Shown here: in pieces, positions 36,452-49,042 of the stretch
Layout: every line of letters starts with the position of its first letter
Numbering within the stretch: position 1 is the stretch's first letter
Origin: Macrotrachela quadricornifera
Lineage: Eukaryota > Rotifera > Eurotatoria > Philodinida > Philodinidae
DNA: 64,000 nucleotides
Direction: 5' to 3'
NCBI GenBank assembly: GCA_022393335.1
Contig: JAJEKB010021016.1
Coordinates: 1 to 64,000 of the forward strand
Notes under the pieces: model-generated
Database searches by the model: none
Told to the model about the DNA's origin: nothing
Seen by the model: only the letters and a program-made list of their open reading frames with translations
Translations under genes and position numbers: made by a program

Positions 36452-37459
36452 GAACTAATTGGGTATCATTTGGTTACGGAACTGTGTTCAAGTACATCAT
36501 TGATAAATATAATACACCTGTTGCCTGATGTAATCTATAAAATCTTGATGGTTCATTGTAATAGCATCATAATCCAATACAAAACATTAATCCAATGCAG
36601 AACATCAGTTCAAACAAATATATAAAATATTCAAGTTTGGATAACTGCTTGTTAATGGGTCAAAATTTATAGGAGTACAAATAACTTGAGAATGAGGTAT
36701 GCATAAAAGATCTTTATAGATTCAATCAGGTATCAGATACTAGTTAATAATTTTATCTTTATGTATTTTGTTGTTGTACCGATGAAGACCGTACTAAACC
36801 TCTTTAAAGATTGAAAATTGTACTATATCACGATCAAATAAAAGATCAACGAAAAAACAGCATGTTCTTTTATTTTTACTTTATCACATACCTCTTTCTC
36901 AAGTTATTCACACTTATACAAATCTTGCATAATGTTCATTCATTCATACAATCATGACGATAATGATTATCGTTGATACAGTCTGATAATTTTCTTCTGA
37001 CAAGCGATGACAAAAGTGAGTATCACACATAAGTGAAAAAAAAAGAGATAACAGTTGTAAAAATCATTTATTTTATTAATTTTTCATCCGAAAAATATTT
37101 ACATCCAAGCTTTCGTGACTCGTCTAGTCACATCATCAGGAACAAAATGAAAGATTAACTTTTTGTTACAACAAGACATGAAAACAAAAAACAAAACTAA
37201 AAGAAAACATGTGATGAGTGAATTCACAATATTAATATATAACTATTGAAAGAAGTGTGATTTGAATATGTAAGTTAATTTGCAATTAATCATCTTTCAG
37301 TAACAATTCATCACCAATAGAAGGTTGAAGATCTCATTGACGTCATGTAATAGCATCTTTAATCCTAGGCTCGATATATGGATTTTTTAATCTAATTAAA
37401 TGGAGTAACTTGAAATTCAGTATCATGTATGGATATGATTCAAATGTAACTATTTCATT
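36452..37459. other. Spacer with a possible retroelement tail
   Basis: At 37100-37150 the minus strand reads PDDVTRRVTKAWM followed by a stop. The DNA contains a small GTGAC...GTCAC hairpin. It may be the 3' end of a retroelement, but only this scrap is visible. Confidence 0.3.
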
Positions 37460-38790
37460 TAATACTATATTTAAGTTGAATATGTTAGTCAATAATAGTT
37501 TCGATTAAAATAACGTTAAATCTTTTTAACATGTATGATTTATTAATATATATATTCAATCGGTGATATCTTTGAGTTTGATCTATATGTTAAACCCAAT
37601 GATATTTTTATTTTTGTTTTTAATCACATTAGTTAAATAATAGTATCAAGAATAACATACCATTTTAGTTTTTATTTTTAATTTTAATATAAGATAAAGG
37701 TATTATTTATTAATATGTGATAAAATCAGTAATATGTTAAGTCATATGAGTCTGACAATAATAATGAATATAATACCAACTAAATTCTAATGTCAGACAA
37801 AAATATTATATATTAATCTATAATGAAAACAGTGATGTGTTTAAGTTGAGTCATAGGTGTTCAATAATTGTCTCAAATATGGTAACCTTCTCAATTTTAA
37901 TATACGAAAGATACATTATTTATTAATATATAATAAACTAAAATAACATCAATGATATATTTAGCTGAGTCATATGAGTTGGAACAATATATCATATGTA
38001 ACTACTTAAATTCTAATATTAGATAAAGACATTATTTATTAATATATAATAAATGATTTATGTGATTAAGCTTAATTGTAATAGTATTATATATTATAAT
38101 ATGTTGAATTTTTTATTATATATACGATAAACTTGATGATGTATTCGAGTTAAGTCATAGAGTTGAATAATAATAATAAATAACATGATGTTCAAGTTTG
38201 ATGTAAGATAAACATATTACTTATTAATATATAATGAAATCAAAGATATGTTTAGCTGAGTCATATGAATTTGACTAAAATATCAGATGTAATCATTTAA
38301 ATTCTCATATTTGGTAAAGATATTATTTATTAATACATAATAAAGCAATAATATGTTTAAGTTAAGTCATAATAATATCCAATATGAAATATTATAATAT
38401 GTTGAATTTTCAATATGTATGATAAACTTAATGATGTGTTTAAGTTAAATCATAGAGTTGAATCATAATAATAACATGTTAAATTTCCAATATATATAAT
38501 AAAAGTTTTATGATGTATTTTAGTTGAGTCATATTATCTATTAATATATAATAAAATACACAATATGTTAAGCTGAGTTATATGGGTTGGATCGTTATAT
38601 CCAATGTGATAACATTAATATTCTAATATCAGATAAAGACATTATTCATTAAAAAATAACATAATATTTAAGTTTAATATAAGACAGACATTTTTATCCA
38701 TTAATATATAATAATATCAATAATATGTTAAGTTGAGTCATATGCATTGAATAATGGTATCAAATAACATCATGTTCACATTTAATATAA
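37460..38790. repeat. AT-rich satellite-like tandem array, ~105-115 bp unit
   Basis: The phrases TTATTAATATATAATAAA, GTTTAAGTTGAGTCATATG and AGATAAAGACATTATTTATT recur in the same order. Spacings are mostly near 105-115 bp, with some units truncated. Copies are visible near 37707, 37813, 37922, 38037, 38221, 38327, 38540 and 38696. The array is degenerate, which suggests age. No gene. Confidence 0.75.
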
Positions 38791-39038
38791 GTTAGAGACT
38801 TCTTTCTTTTTTCCTTTCTTCTTCCTTCTTAATGTATCAAATTTGAATCATGAGTCAAATAAAATAAAATAACATCTAGAGTTCTAATAAAATGTGTAAA
38901 CATACAAGTAATTTCAGATATGTTTAAGCTGAATCAAATGTGTCAAATGATCAATTACTACATGTTGTTTGATCTAAAAGGAATAGTGACTCAAGTTAGT
39001 GAGAAGAGTGTCGACCTTGATCTTAAGGCGGAGCGTCT

Positions 39039-40461
39039 CAGAGCTGGGCAACTCAACTCAGAAAGGTGTCCAACTCAACTCAATTCACTGAACGAAAAAA
39101 TCAATTCAATTTGCTTTTGTTGAGTTTTTCTCAACTCAATTCTATTCAATTCAAGTAGTTCAAAATTTTTAAGAGTTTAACTCGTGCACATTGAAAACCA
39201 CGATTCAATTCAATTCAACAAAATTCGTATAAGGTGGAAAATTTTTTAAAATTCAATTCAACTCAATTCATTCATTGAATTGAACTCAAATCAACTCAGT
39301 CTTATTACAAAATTCTATATAAGGAATTTTGTTCTAATTGATTCTTATCTGAACGCGTTAAGTGTTTATTGTTCTTTATCATTTGAAAAAATGTTTTTTT
39401 CTGCGAGAGAGTACAACAGCATAATCAATAACTTTGAACCTGCCATAAAATAAACCAAATGATAAATAAGAAGAAAGAAAAGTAACAAAGAAAAAACTGA
39501 TAAAATTTGATAAAAATAGTGTATTGGTGTTATAGGTTTCTCTTCACTTCACTATATATTATTTGTCACTGTGACCTACTTCCTCTCCTCTTCTTTTTCT
39601 TCTTTAGTTGGACATCACTCTGTCCGAGCGTGATAGTAGTCACGCTGAACATTATTGCGTATATATATATATTTTAGGATATATATATACACGTTGTTTN
39701 NNNNNNNNNTCATTTATTCCTTTTGCTCCTTTCTGTTGTGTTCGTTCTAATAAAGTTATCGAACTCACACGCACATATATACGTAACGCGAACACCAACA
39801 TAGTGTTTCAAAGCATATTAGTACAGCTCTCGATTGCATTTGAGCATCGTTAATTGTTGTAAAGTAGTTATCAGTGTATTGCAAAATGTAGCACATAAAG
39901 CTCATAAACGTACTGAATAGATAGATGGAAAATGTAGCAATAGGATTAGGGAATTGCTATAGAAAATAAATATTCAGATATTTGCGTATCTATTGAAACA
40001 TATATTAAAACAGCCATGTTGATGCAACAGACTTCCATAACAATAACAAGTATTTTGGTAAATCATAATTATGTAGTGACCATTTTGAATTTTATTATAC
40101 TAATTAATAATACAGCAAAATTTTGCATTATTTTTCTGAGTTGAGTTGAGTTCAATTCATTAATCTTGAAAAGAATATTTCAACTCAATTCAACTCAACT
40201 CAACGAATTCATGAAGCCTCCTCCAATTCGATTCATTGATTGTAACTTTTTTCACAACTCAATTCAATTCAATTCGAAGACATTTCCAAATTATGCTCGA
40301 TTCAATTCAATTCAATTCATCAATTCAGAACTTTTTTCTTAATTCAATTCAACACAATTCATCAACTCTCAAAAGTGTCTTCGACTCAATTCATTTCAAC
40401 TCAAAAAATGAGTTGAATTGAGTTGAGTTGGTTGTTTTTTGAATTGAGTTGCCCAGCTCTG
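39039..40461. mobile_element. hAT-like TIR element with AACTCAATTC arrays
   Basis: The ends are CAGAGCTGGGCAACTCAA (39039) and its complement ending GCCCAGCTCTG (40461). CAGAG-TGGGCA is a typical hAT-type terminus. About 250-300 bp inside each end consists of CAACTCAATTCAATT-type short repeats in inverted orientation. The centre is unrelated and non-coding. The 8-bp flanks differ, so no duplication supports the boundary. It contains an assembly gap. Confidence 0.8.
39700..39709. other. Assembly gap (10 N)
   Basis: Ten N bases follow a (TA)n-rich stretch (39660-39690), so the true length of the element around it is unknown. Confidence 0.99.
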
Positions 40462-40729
40462 CTATCGAAGAGTCGTACGTGTCAGAATACGAAAAAATGA
40501 AACTGCGTAACGTTTGGCCACACCGATTAACATTAGCTAATATATTCATGTGGAAATGGGAAAAAGGACTTGGTCGTCAACATATATTATTGAAAGAAAT
40601 CTATGTGAGGAAAGTTCCTGTTTTGAAATAACGCCTAACCCATCTAGAATCTCCTCACACTCACTCTCACCTTCAAGTTTGCATCATGTTCAAGTCAAAG
40701 TACAACCCAAAGCAAGCTTGAGTCAGTAT

Positions 40730-41766
40730 CAGAGCTAGGACGAGTACAAGTATCGCAAGTAACTGTACTCCGAACAAATACTTCTGTACTTATACTTAAG
40801 TACAAAAACTAGTACTTTACACTTTGTACTGGAGAAATAAATTAAATATAATTATATAAATATGGTTAACTACTTATGAGAAGTGTTCATACACCACTAA
40901 GACAATATTAAATGAAAAACTAAATGACAATAAAAATATATAATTAAATTTGTTTTATTCCAGTATGCTGATAAATTTACCATAAATGATGTGTAAAAAT
41001 TCTTCAGATTCATTGGTTGAATTTCTTCATAATTATGGTAGACATCTTAGAATGTAACGTTCATTCAACTTAATGTCATGGATATATACATAGTTCTCTA
41101 TAATGGTAGCAAAAACTTTCGTGAATAGACAAATATGCGTTTGTATCACACTGCTGTTTATTGATGTAAAATCATCCGCTTTATTTAGACAGAACGAAAA
41201 GAAGATGAAAAGAAAAGAATGTCTCATATCCGAACAACTGATTCTTTTTTCATTGTTACATTTTCGAATGACTTTGACTTCAAAATACTTTATGGTTATA
41301 GCAAGGTGCTCAGTTCTGTAATCTCAGTTTTAAATATGATTCAAATCAAAACACGAGAATAATTCAAAGTGAGACGTAAATATAGTAAAAGAACAAAGTA
41401 TAAGATTCATCTTCAAATTTTTATAACAAAGATGCATCAATTTGTGGTTTGAGTATTATGAGAAAATGAGTCTCAAAATGATGACTCCAGCGTTACGCAA
41501 CACCACCAAAATTTCAACGAGATAGGAAATATTTCAATTATAGAAATGAATATTAGTTTTTATTCTAAGTGCAAAATGCAAAAGTACTAGTTTTTGTACT
41601 TAAATGTAAGTATCAAAGTATTTATCCGAAGTATAAGTGTAAGTATCAAGTCCTTTTTTGAAAGTACAAGTATAATTACGAGTGAATATTTTGAATACTT
41701 GTACTTTTACTTTTTATTTGGAAAAGTACGAAAAGTCCAAGTACAAATACTTTAATCCTAACTCTG
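40730..41766. mobile_element. TIR element with AGTACAAGT arrays
   Basis: The ends are CAGAGCTAGGA (40730) and the complement TCCTAACTCTG (41766), close to the ends of the neighbour at 39039. Subterminal regions are filled with AGTACAAGTA/TACTTGTACTT variants (40740-40840 and 41580-41755). The centre is AT-rich and non-coding. The flanking octamers GTCAGTAT and ATAAATAT match at five positions, possibly a decayed duplication. Confidence 0.75.
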
Positions 41767-42252
41767 ATAAATATGTACAGCCACGACTGATTTCAGTTTC
41801 GTTGGAAACGAAGTTTCCCCAAATGACGTGATTTCAAATACTCTTAAAATGCAGTAAATCTTTATTTCTAGTCAAAAAACGAGAATCTGCTCTACTATGA
41901 TAAAAAAAAGTTCGAAAAGTAATCATTCATGGTGTTTTAATGATGAGATGACATTATAGATAGCAGAACTAATCAAAAGCTAGCAAAAGGCGTTGTGATG
42001 ACACTTATCACTTTCGTATGTTATTGATGATTTTTATTTGTGCATAGGTCGATAGTAGTGATTCTAAATTAATTGCCAATATTTTTTTGGATTGGCAGCC
42101 GGTTTGGTATTGATTATCTATGTAATGTAGGTGGTTGGCTTTGTTTATGAGCTTATTTGCATTAAGATATGCATCTGAAAGAAAAGAGAAAATAAAAACA
42201 ATTTGACTGCCTGGAAGTCTTTTTTTTGTTTTCAGATTTAATTAACTCATTG

Positions 42253-42516
42253 TATTATGTTAGCAACAAAGTTTTTGCGTTTTTGTTAAAATTTTTATTT
42301 TATTTTTTGACTACAAAAATATAACTAAGTTTCAATAAGTCATGCTGCATATCTAGCTATGATTTGTCGCCAACGCTCTACACTTTTTAGGGACATGGAC
42401 GGCAAATCATTGCTAGTCATGGAGCATGACTTATTGAAACTTAGTTATATTTTTGTAGTCAAAAATAAAATAAAAATTATAACAAAAACGCAAAAACTTT
42501 GTTGCCAACCTAATAT
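42253..42516. repeat. Snapback element, ~264 bp
   Basis: Near-perfect palindrome. The left arm runs from TATTATGTTAGCAACAAAG through ACTACAAAAATATAACTAAG. The right arm is its complement, ending CTTTGTTGCCAACCTAATATA. The loop lies near 42385. The ORF across it is arm sequence and not a gene. Confidence 0.88.
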
Positions 42517-43767
42517 AAAGCATGTAAGGAAAGTCAGCAGGCTATTCGAGTATTCTTCATGGCCATTCGTTTCAGCGACTAAGCCACACAGACTAAGTAG
42601 TAAGCCGCATACAAATTATCAAGCTCTATCGAACAATAGCAAAACATCCCCAAAAAACTCTATCAGAACCTCAAAAACACCCATACGAAAACGACGCCGT
42701 TTTCTGTAAAACTTATAATGGCTCGCCTGACTAAATAAGTCTTTGCTAAAAACTACACCAATCGATGCAGAATTTCACGCTCTATCGAATAGTATATGTC
42801 TTGCACCTCTCATCTCAGATATAGTATGAATTTGGTAGGTGAAACCTTGAAAAACATTGCGAGAGTGAATATTTCTGTTATTTGTACGGAATAACTGTGT
42901 TCAAGTACATATACTGCTGCCGAATGGTATGCCGATCTATGTAGTGTCTGAATCTGTATGTAAGATTGTATGCCATACCGCTCCAGCAGAAATGTCCATC
43001 ACGGTTGAGAATCTGCCACTGCCGCGCCACGATGGACATCTCTGCGCTCCAGCTTTGAATCACATTCTTTCTACTTGATTGTTTTGTAGCGAAAAAACTC
43101 TATTTTTTGCTAGGCTTTTATAACCTAACGTATTTCAAATATATAGCGCACGTAGAATTCAGTTTACACAAGATTTCTGAGGGCAAAAGCATATGCCCTT
43201 TCAAACTGACAGTTCTTGCTATAGACCTTATTATACAAAAATTTCGATTCTCAAACTTTTTTGTTTCAAGAATAAAAAAAATGTTAGAGTTTTTCGCATG
43301 TTGCAGTTTAGTATAAATTTTTTTCAGTCATAATTCAGTTCATATAAGTTAAAATACTGGAAAAATATAAAGTTTTCAAGTTACGAGAACCGTTTTTTTC
43401 TAGAGATGTTTAGTTTTTAGCTTGTTCTCCTTTACATATTCATGCTGACAAAATATGTCTGGTACAAAAATTGTAGTTCAGACTTTACTCTTTTCAATAA
43501 AAAAGCCGTTGATTAGTTTTGAAGTTAGCAAAGTGATTTAACAAATTCTGATATTTTTCTCAAGAATTTTTCATCTGTCATAAATGTTAGCCATTGTGAC
43601 ATTTTCTTGTTACAATTCAATAAGTAATTGTCATTGATTTATGTATGTATATTTAAACATGAAAAATAAAACAACAAATAAAGCATTAACATAAAAAATA
43701 GATAATACAATAGGTACTAGTCAAATATAGTTTAAATATCTATATGTATATTTAAAATATAATTTAT
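42517..43767. other. Spacer
   Basis: A small palindrome (AGAAATGTCCATC...GATGGACATCTCT) lies at about 42987-43045. No gene seen. Confidence 0.4.
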
Positions 43768-44726
43768 TCATCGAGTGATTATATTATGTCTCATTGGAAA
43801 TGTGATTGACATCACATTACAGTTAGGTTTTATGCAATTACGTTGATATTTCTTTAAAATAATAATTTTTGGTTGTGGTATAAAAATAATCTGAGATAAA
43901 CATAATCCAATCATTTGTAAACCAACAAAAAGCCATTCAATACGAAAAGTAAGAGGATATTCTTCACCTCCAATGAAGCATATGAGTAAAAAAACTATGG
44001 CTGGTATTTCAAGAATTAATAAAGGACCCATAGTTATAAAAATATTTCGAATTATACGTAAATCTCGTTGTTGTCGTTGTTTAATTGTAAATGTTAAATT
44101 ATTTGATTGTCGACGAAGAAGTATTGTTATTCTTAAATAAATTAATAATAATAATATAATTAAATTTCCAAATGCAACAAAGAAAACCCAAAGCATACCA
44201 CGAACATTTGAAACTGGTACATAACAAAAATAATCATTTGGTAAATAAACAATATCATTCCAGAAAAGAATTAAACTGAATAAAAGACAATTTATTATTA
44301 ATTCAATAGGAGGTATTATTATATATAATATAAATGATTGAAGCCATCGATATTTTGAATAAACAATTCGACAAAGTCAAAAAAAAGCTTATTAGTAAAT
44401 AACTGATTAACAAAAGCTAAATACAATGTACTTAAAATAACAGCAGCAATATATCCCATAAATATACACCAAGATGTATTAAAATTTTTCTCATATAAAT
44501 CACCTAAGAATGTTTGAATATTATATGAAGATATTATTCCCGTATAGATAAAAATCAACAAATATATATTAATACAAAGAATAATAGTTACTTTATCTTC
44601 TTGTCTCATTTTATTATAAATTAAATGATAAATAATAATAAGAACAATAATAAATGAAATAAAACATGTAAATAATGTTATACAAGGTGTAGTTATATTA
44701 AGTATAAATCCAATATTATTGATCAT
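43768..44726 (-). pseudogene. Rhodopsin-like 7TM receptor with one frameshift
   Basis: Frame one starts at ATG 44726 and covers helices 1-3: TLFTCFISFIIVLIIIYHLI, VTIILCINIYLLIFIYTGI and FMGYIAAVILSTLYLAFVNQ. Within a run of eight A on the plus strand (44379-44386) the frame changes. In the new frame LCRIVYSKYRWLQSFILYII, IPPIELIINCLLFSLILFW and NDYFCYVPVSNVRGMLWVFF follow. Then come a third-loop IKQRQQRDLRIIRNIFI and two more helices to the stop at 43768. One missing base at about 44378/44379 accounts for the whole break. The homopolymer position makes an assembly error a real alternative, in which case this is an intact receptor of about 319 aa. The sequence fits the rotifer family with a conserved RLCRIVY-like motif at the helix-3 end. 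Confidence 0.75.
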
Positions 44727-45127
44727 GATGATAATAGTTTTACTTTGAAATAATTCTTATGTTATAGATAGTTATATATTTTGTAAGGACATGTAATATA
44801 AATCTTTTTAAAAATTCTCTATAATGTCATGAATAGGAAGAAATTATTTTTATTCAATTTGAAAGAATTCTCTTTAATGAAATTATTTCTATATTTTTTT
44901 TTCCTTCTCTTTTAATTTGTATATTGTTAACATTTGAAATAAATTTAATAGTATAGATTGAACTATATAAATTTTTATTATGAATAATAGAAATAAAATA
45001 TTATAAAAATTTCGAAAGTTTTGAAGTCACATCAGAAGTATTATTTAAAAAAAATATTCTTTGTATTGCGAACATCTATTCTCTTAATTGCTTTTAAATG
45101 ACATTAATTCTTTATATTACCTAGATT

Positions 45128-45712
45128 TTAACCCTTTGAGTCCCGGCTTTTTTGCGAAAATTCAAATTTTATAAGTAATGTTTAAATTTGGTCCTTTTAT
45201 TTATATTTTTTTTGAAAGAAATCGCATTTCTGTGTCAAATAAGCATTAGTAGTCCATTTCTATATGATAGTCTTTAAAGCAACCAACACTACATAGAAGT
45301 ACATTGTAGTCAACATACATATACTGTGTATCACTTTGAACATTACGGGATGTGCACGTCGCCTATTTCCTTAAAGGGTGTTTTGATTGCAATGTTTGTG
45401 GAATAAGCAAAGAAAAAACATGACATCATGTACGAAGATAGAAGAAAGGAAAGGGATCTATATGACACACAGAAAGAGACAAAAGATATGCAGAACTTGA
45501 GAGATAAGATAATCTATGACCTTTAGGACCTTACAGGTCATAGTACTATAGAAGTTGATAAAGACAAGGAATATTCCCATCCTAGAATATCTCAAAATGA
45601 TAATAAGCTAAGAAGGAACAATCCTTCAGGGATTAGCCAATACGTGAGATATACATCAACAGTGAACAAATACTGGGACGTATATATACGTCGCCGGGAC
45701 ACAAAGGGTTAA
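45128..45712. mobile_element. piggyBac-like MITE with intact TTAA target sites
   Basis: TTAA (45128-45131) is followed by CCCTTTGAGTCCCGGC. The other end is GCCGGGACACAAAGGG followed by TTAA (45709-45712). TTAA duplication and CCCTTTG termini are the piggyBac signature. The 577-bp body has no transposase. Just inside the right end is a palindrome GACGTATATATACGTC. Related ends occur at 55443-55868 and about 22508. Confidence 0.88.
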
Positions 45713-48700
45713 AGAAGCGTAGAGTTTTGTACTTCTCATAAAATCTTCTTGGTTATTCTTAAATTTTTATATACAATTATGCTGTTTTTCGTATGTTATG
45801 AAGATGAACAAATGCACAAGAGAAAAAGTGAAAGATTTACTAGTTCAAAAGTAATGATGTTATCATCGTATGTTTTTTAAAAAAAGATTGAACAAATTTT
45901 CTTTTCTTTTTAAAATGATAGAGAACTCTATTCAACTGATGTCATAGTGATCAAATTTCGATCGGACTGGTGTCATTTGCCTATCTCGATCCGTATAAAA
46001 TCTTTGAAAAGATAAGATGAAGATACATCGAATCGAATATTAAAGTTTTATTTAATATGATTTCTAAAAAGTTTTGTACTCAACTTACTGCCTGTCTGAA
46101 AAATGCATTTTTATGAAAAACAAAAAAAAGTTTGGTAAGAAATCATAGTAGAAGTTCGACTAGATTTTATATAGTTTGCAAATCTTTGATTTGCACTTTG
46201 AATATGAATCTGATTATTGAAAGTTCATTGTAATCTATTTAGGAGAAAGATTTGTTCTTAAAAAGGTCAATTAAAAATCTTAAAAATAATAGATAAGAAC
46301 AATCTGTATAATATGGTTCGATACCTCTTCATATCCTTTTCCAAACTATAACAAGTAGCAATTTTCTATCTTATTTTAATCAAAAACGATTCAAAAAATA
46401 TGAGTGTTGATGTAGTCATGATATTATTTGAATAGTAATAAAATAGCATTGGGAAATCAAACATCATTTTCTCTGTTATTACATAAAAAAGAAAATTTCT
46501 TCACGTTTTCTATAAGGAAATGTCGCGATGGTATCATTACTTCTTTTATATTCTATGTAATAAAATCTATCATGTATTCAGTCATTTCTTTAGTAATTAT
46601 AAGTACTTTTTTGTATTGTTGTATATTATAAAATCTATTCAATTGAAAAACGTTTCACATGTAAATATTGTATTCGTTATTGTCGTCTGAATAACCTGTA
46701 TTGAGGATATATGAAATTGGCAAAAAAAAGATCAAAATAATTGAGATCTTAATAGCTATGTAATATTTGTATTCCACTTGTACTTTATTTCTCTCTATGA
46801 GATGACTGAATCTGAGGAAAATTTGTTGAAAAATCTTTTTCTCACCTACGAAGAAAGTTTTCAATCTTTCGAAAAATATCTTGTTTTGTTTACATATGAA
46901 TTTAGAAAATGGTTCACCATATAGAATTATGGGCATGTTTCTTGAAGTTTTAATAGCATTTACTTTTCTTTTTTTTACACTGATTATGCATTTTACTATA
47001 TTTCTTCTATTCTTTTCCTTGATGCATATTTATAATACAACATCACTATTTTTCTTTTCGTTCTTTTTCTTAATACAATGTCAATACTTGCCATCGCTTC
47101 TCTACATATAAACAGAATTGTTAGTGCTAAAAATAGCAGTAGTATATCATATGAACTATGCAATAGTTCTAAAGATCCCAGACGACGATCTCTTTTAAAA
47201 ATAATAGAGATATACGATATATAGTATGCTATACTTCGAAACACTTCAAAGACTTAGTGCTATTGTATGATATAATTCGAAAAATTTTCTTGTTCTGATA
47301 TGTGTGAGAGTAGAAGCTGCCCTATCGGATCCCTACTGTTCGTTATGGGACGGCGTACTTTCTTTTTCTAAAAATCACTTTTAAATGAAAAAGATCATTA
47401 ACTCTTTTTAGTTGACTTTTATAGTAAGAAAAATTTTCGCAAAAAAGTTTTACCGTTCGGGTAAAAATTGTTTATGTCTACAGTTATTTAACAATTCATA
47501 AAAATAAATGAAAAATAAATTAGGATTTTGTATCAATTGTCTATGTCTGTATAATATAAAATCGCAATCGATTTGCAATAAAAATTGTTAGTTCTTTTTT
47601 TTTCTTTTAAGATCCATCATCAATCTAAAAAACCCTATTGTAACAAAAAATAGATGGTGCACGGGATTGTTGGTTGATAACAAGACGTGGTCGCTGTTTG
47701 AGAAAGTCGCTGTCGAGCTTGTTCACCGTTATTATCGTACATATCTACTTTCATTACTTGTAAGAAGACTTTTATTTCAACACTGTTCTTTTCTTCACAC
47801 ACAAGTTTTATACGAAGCTACTTGCTCCCTTCTCATTAAACACTCACTTCTATATAATTATATATCACTCATTCGTAAGGGATTTGGTTTACATCATCCG
47901 ATGATGCTGTTACGTATTATATCATATAAGTATAATAGCGGTGAAGGTGAGCATTACGTTGATATAATATCGCATGTAATCTCATCCGTTGATAATATTA
48001 CCTGCGCTATTATATAAGTTCGAAATCGGTGAAGGCTCTCATTACATATATATCGTATCACATACGAGTTACTTTTGTACTATCACATAAGGATGATATC
48101 GGTTAAGGTTGATTCTATATGACTATGATGTCATTGAGGGATGATAACGTGTAGTGATGACCTTAGTATCGCTCATTCTTAAGCGATCTGTGTGATTATC
48201 AGCACACTTATGTTAATACAAAAGATTTTATCTAATCTAGAAAATGAGGTTAGAATGATTTTCGATTAATATATTTAATTCAATATTAAATCTTATTCGT
48301 GAAGTTAACAGTTAAAAATGCAAAGTCTTTTTCTTCTCTTCTTTTCTCTTAAAGTCATCATTTAATGAAATTGTATAAACTACTCATTCGAAAATAAGAG
48401 AAGATAAATTTTTTTCTTTTATTACATTATTTCAATTTATTTTTGTACATACAAGTGCATAAGTGTTTCACTAAATATTCTGGAATAAAAGTCGTATGAG
48501 TACTACAATGAATATTCATATATATTTCTGCGAGTTAATCTGAACAAGAAAACTAATGGGAGTACTCATGCTGGCAAGTCGTACTCACTTGATGAGTAGT
48601 TTCACTAGAGTTCGAATCATCCTTTATCTAAAGCACTCTCAAGTTCCGTATAATTATAGTTGAGTCAAATCGAGCCGTGTGTTTTGTCTGAACGAGTGCG

Positions 48701-48934
48701 ATAGAATATAGTTGAACAATACTGTGTTCGAAAGGTCAAAAATGACTGATTGAGTCGAAAAAGAAGATATTTTCTCGATGAGTCGATTTATTCGTACAAT
48801 CATATCCTTTATCAAAGAGAATGAAAGGTATTTTAAAAGTGCACATAAAAACAAAATAGCTTAGTCACTATATGACTAATTTTTATACATTCGTTTTTTT
48901 CTCTTTTCGCTTTGGGCAAGGTTTGTATATATCA
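45713..48934. other. Long spacer with a short degenerate tandem repeat
   Basis: No gene. Three degenerate units at about 47915-48140 share ATATAAG, ATCGGTGAAGG and ATTACATATATATCG-type sequence, with spacing of roughly 70-90 bp. Confidence 0.45.
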
Positions 48935-48942
48935 TATAAAGG
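48935..48942 (+). promoter_or_regulatory. TATA box of the ABC transporter
   Basis: TATAAAGG lies about 100 bp upstream of the start codon at 49043. A leader of roughly 75 nt is implied. Support is positional only. Confidence 0.45.
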
Positions 48943-49042
48943 AGAAACATAACTTATCATACATTAACAGTGCAGTTAGTTATGCATAACTACTCTTAAC
49001 GTAAACACAAAAATAGTCGTTACAGTCATCGTCGTTGTAACT

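Noticed and set aside
42359..42709. 116-codon plus-strand ORF
   Set aside because: Its first part is the arm of the palindrome at 42253-42516 and the rest is basic low-complexity sequence.
48605..48625. GAGTTCGAATCA, reminiscent of a tRNA T-arm
   Set aside because: No acceptor stem, D-arm or anticodon arm can be drawn around it. No tRNA or rRNA gene was found anywhere in the window.
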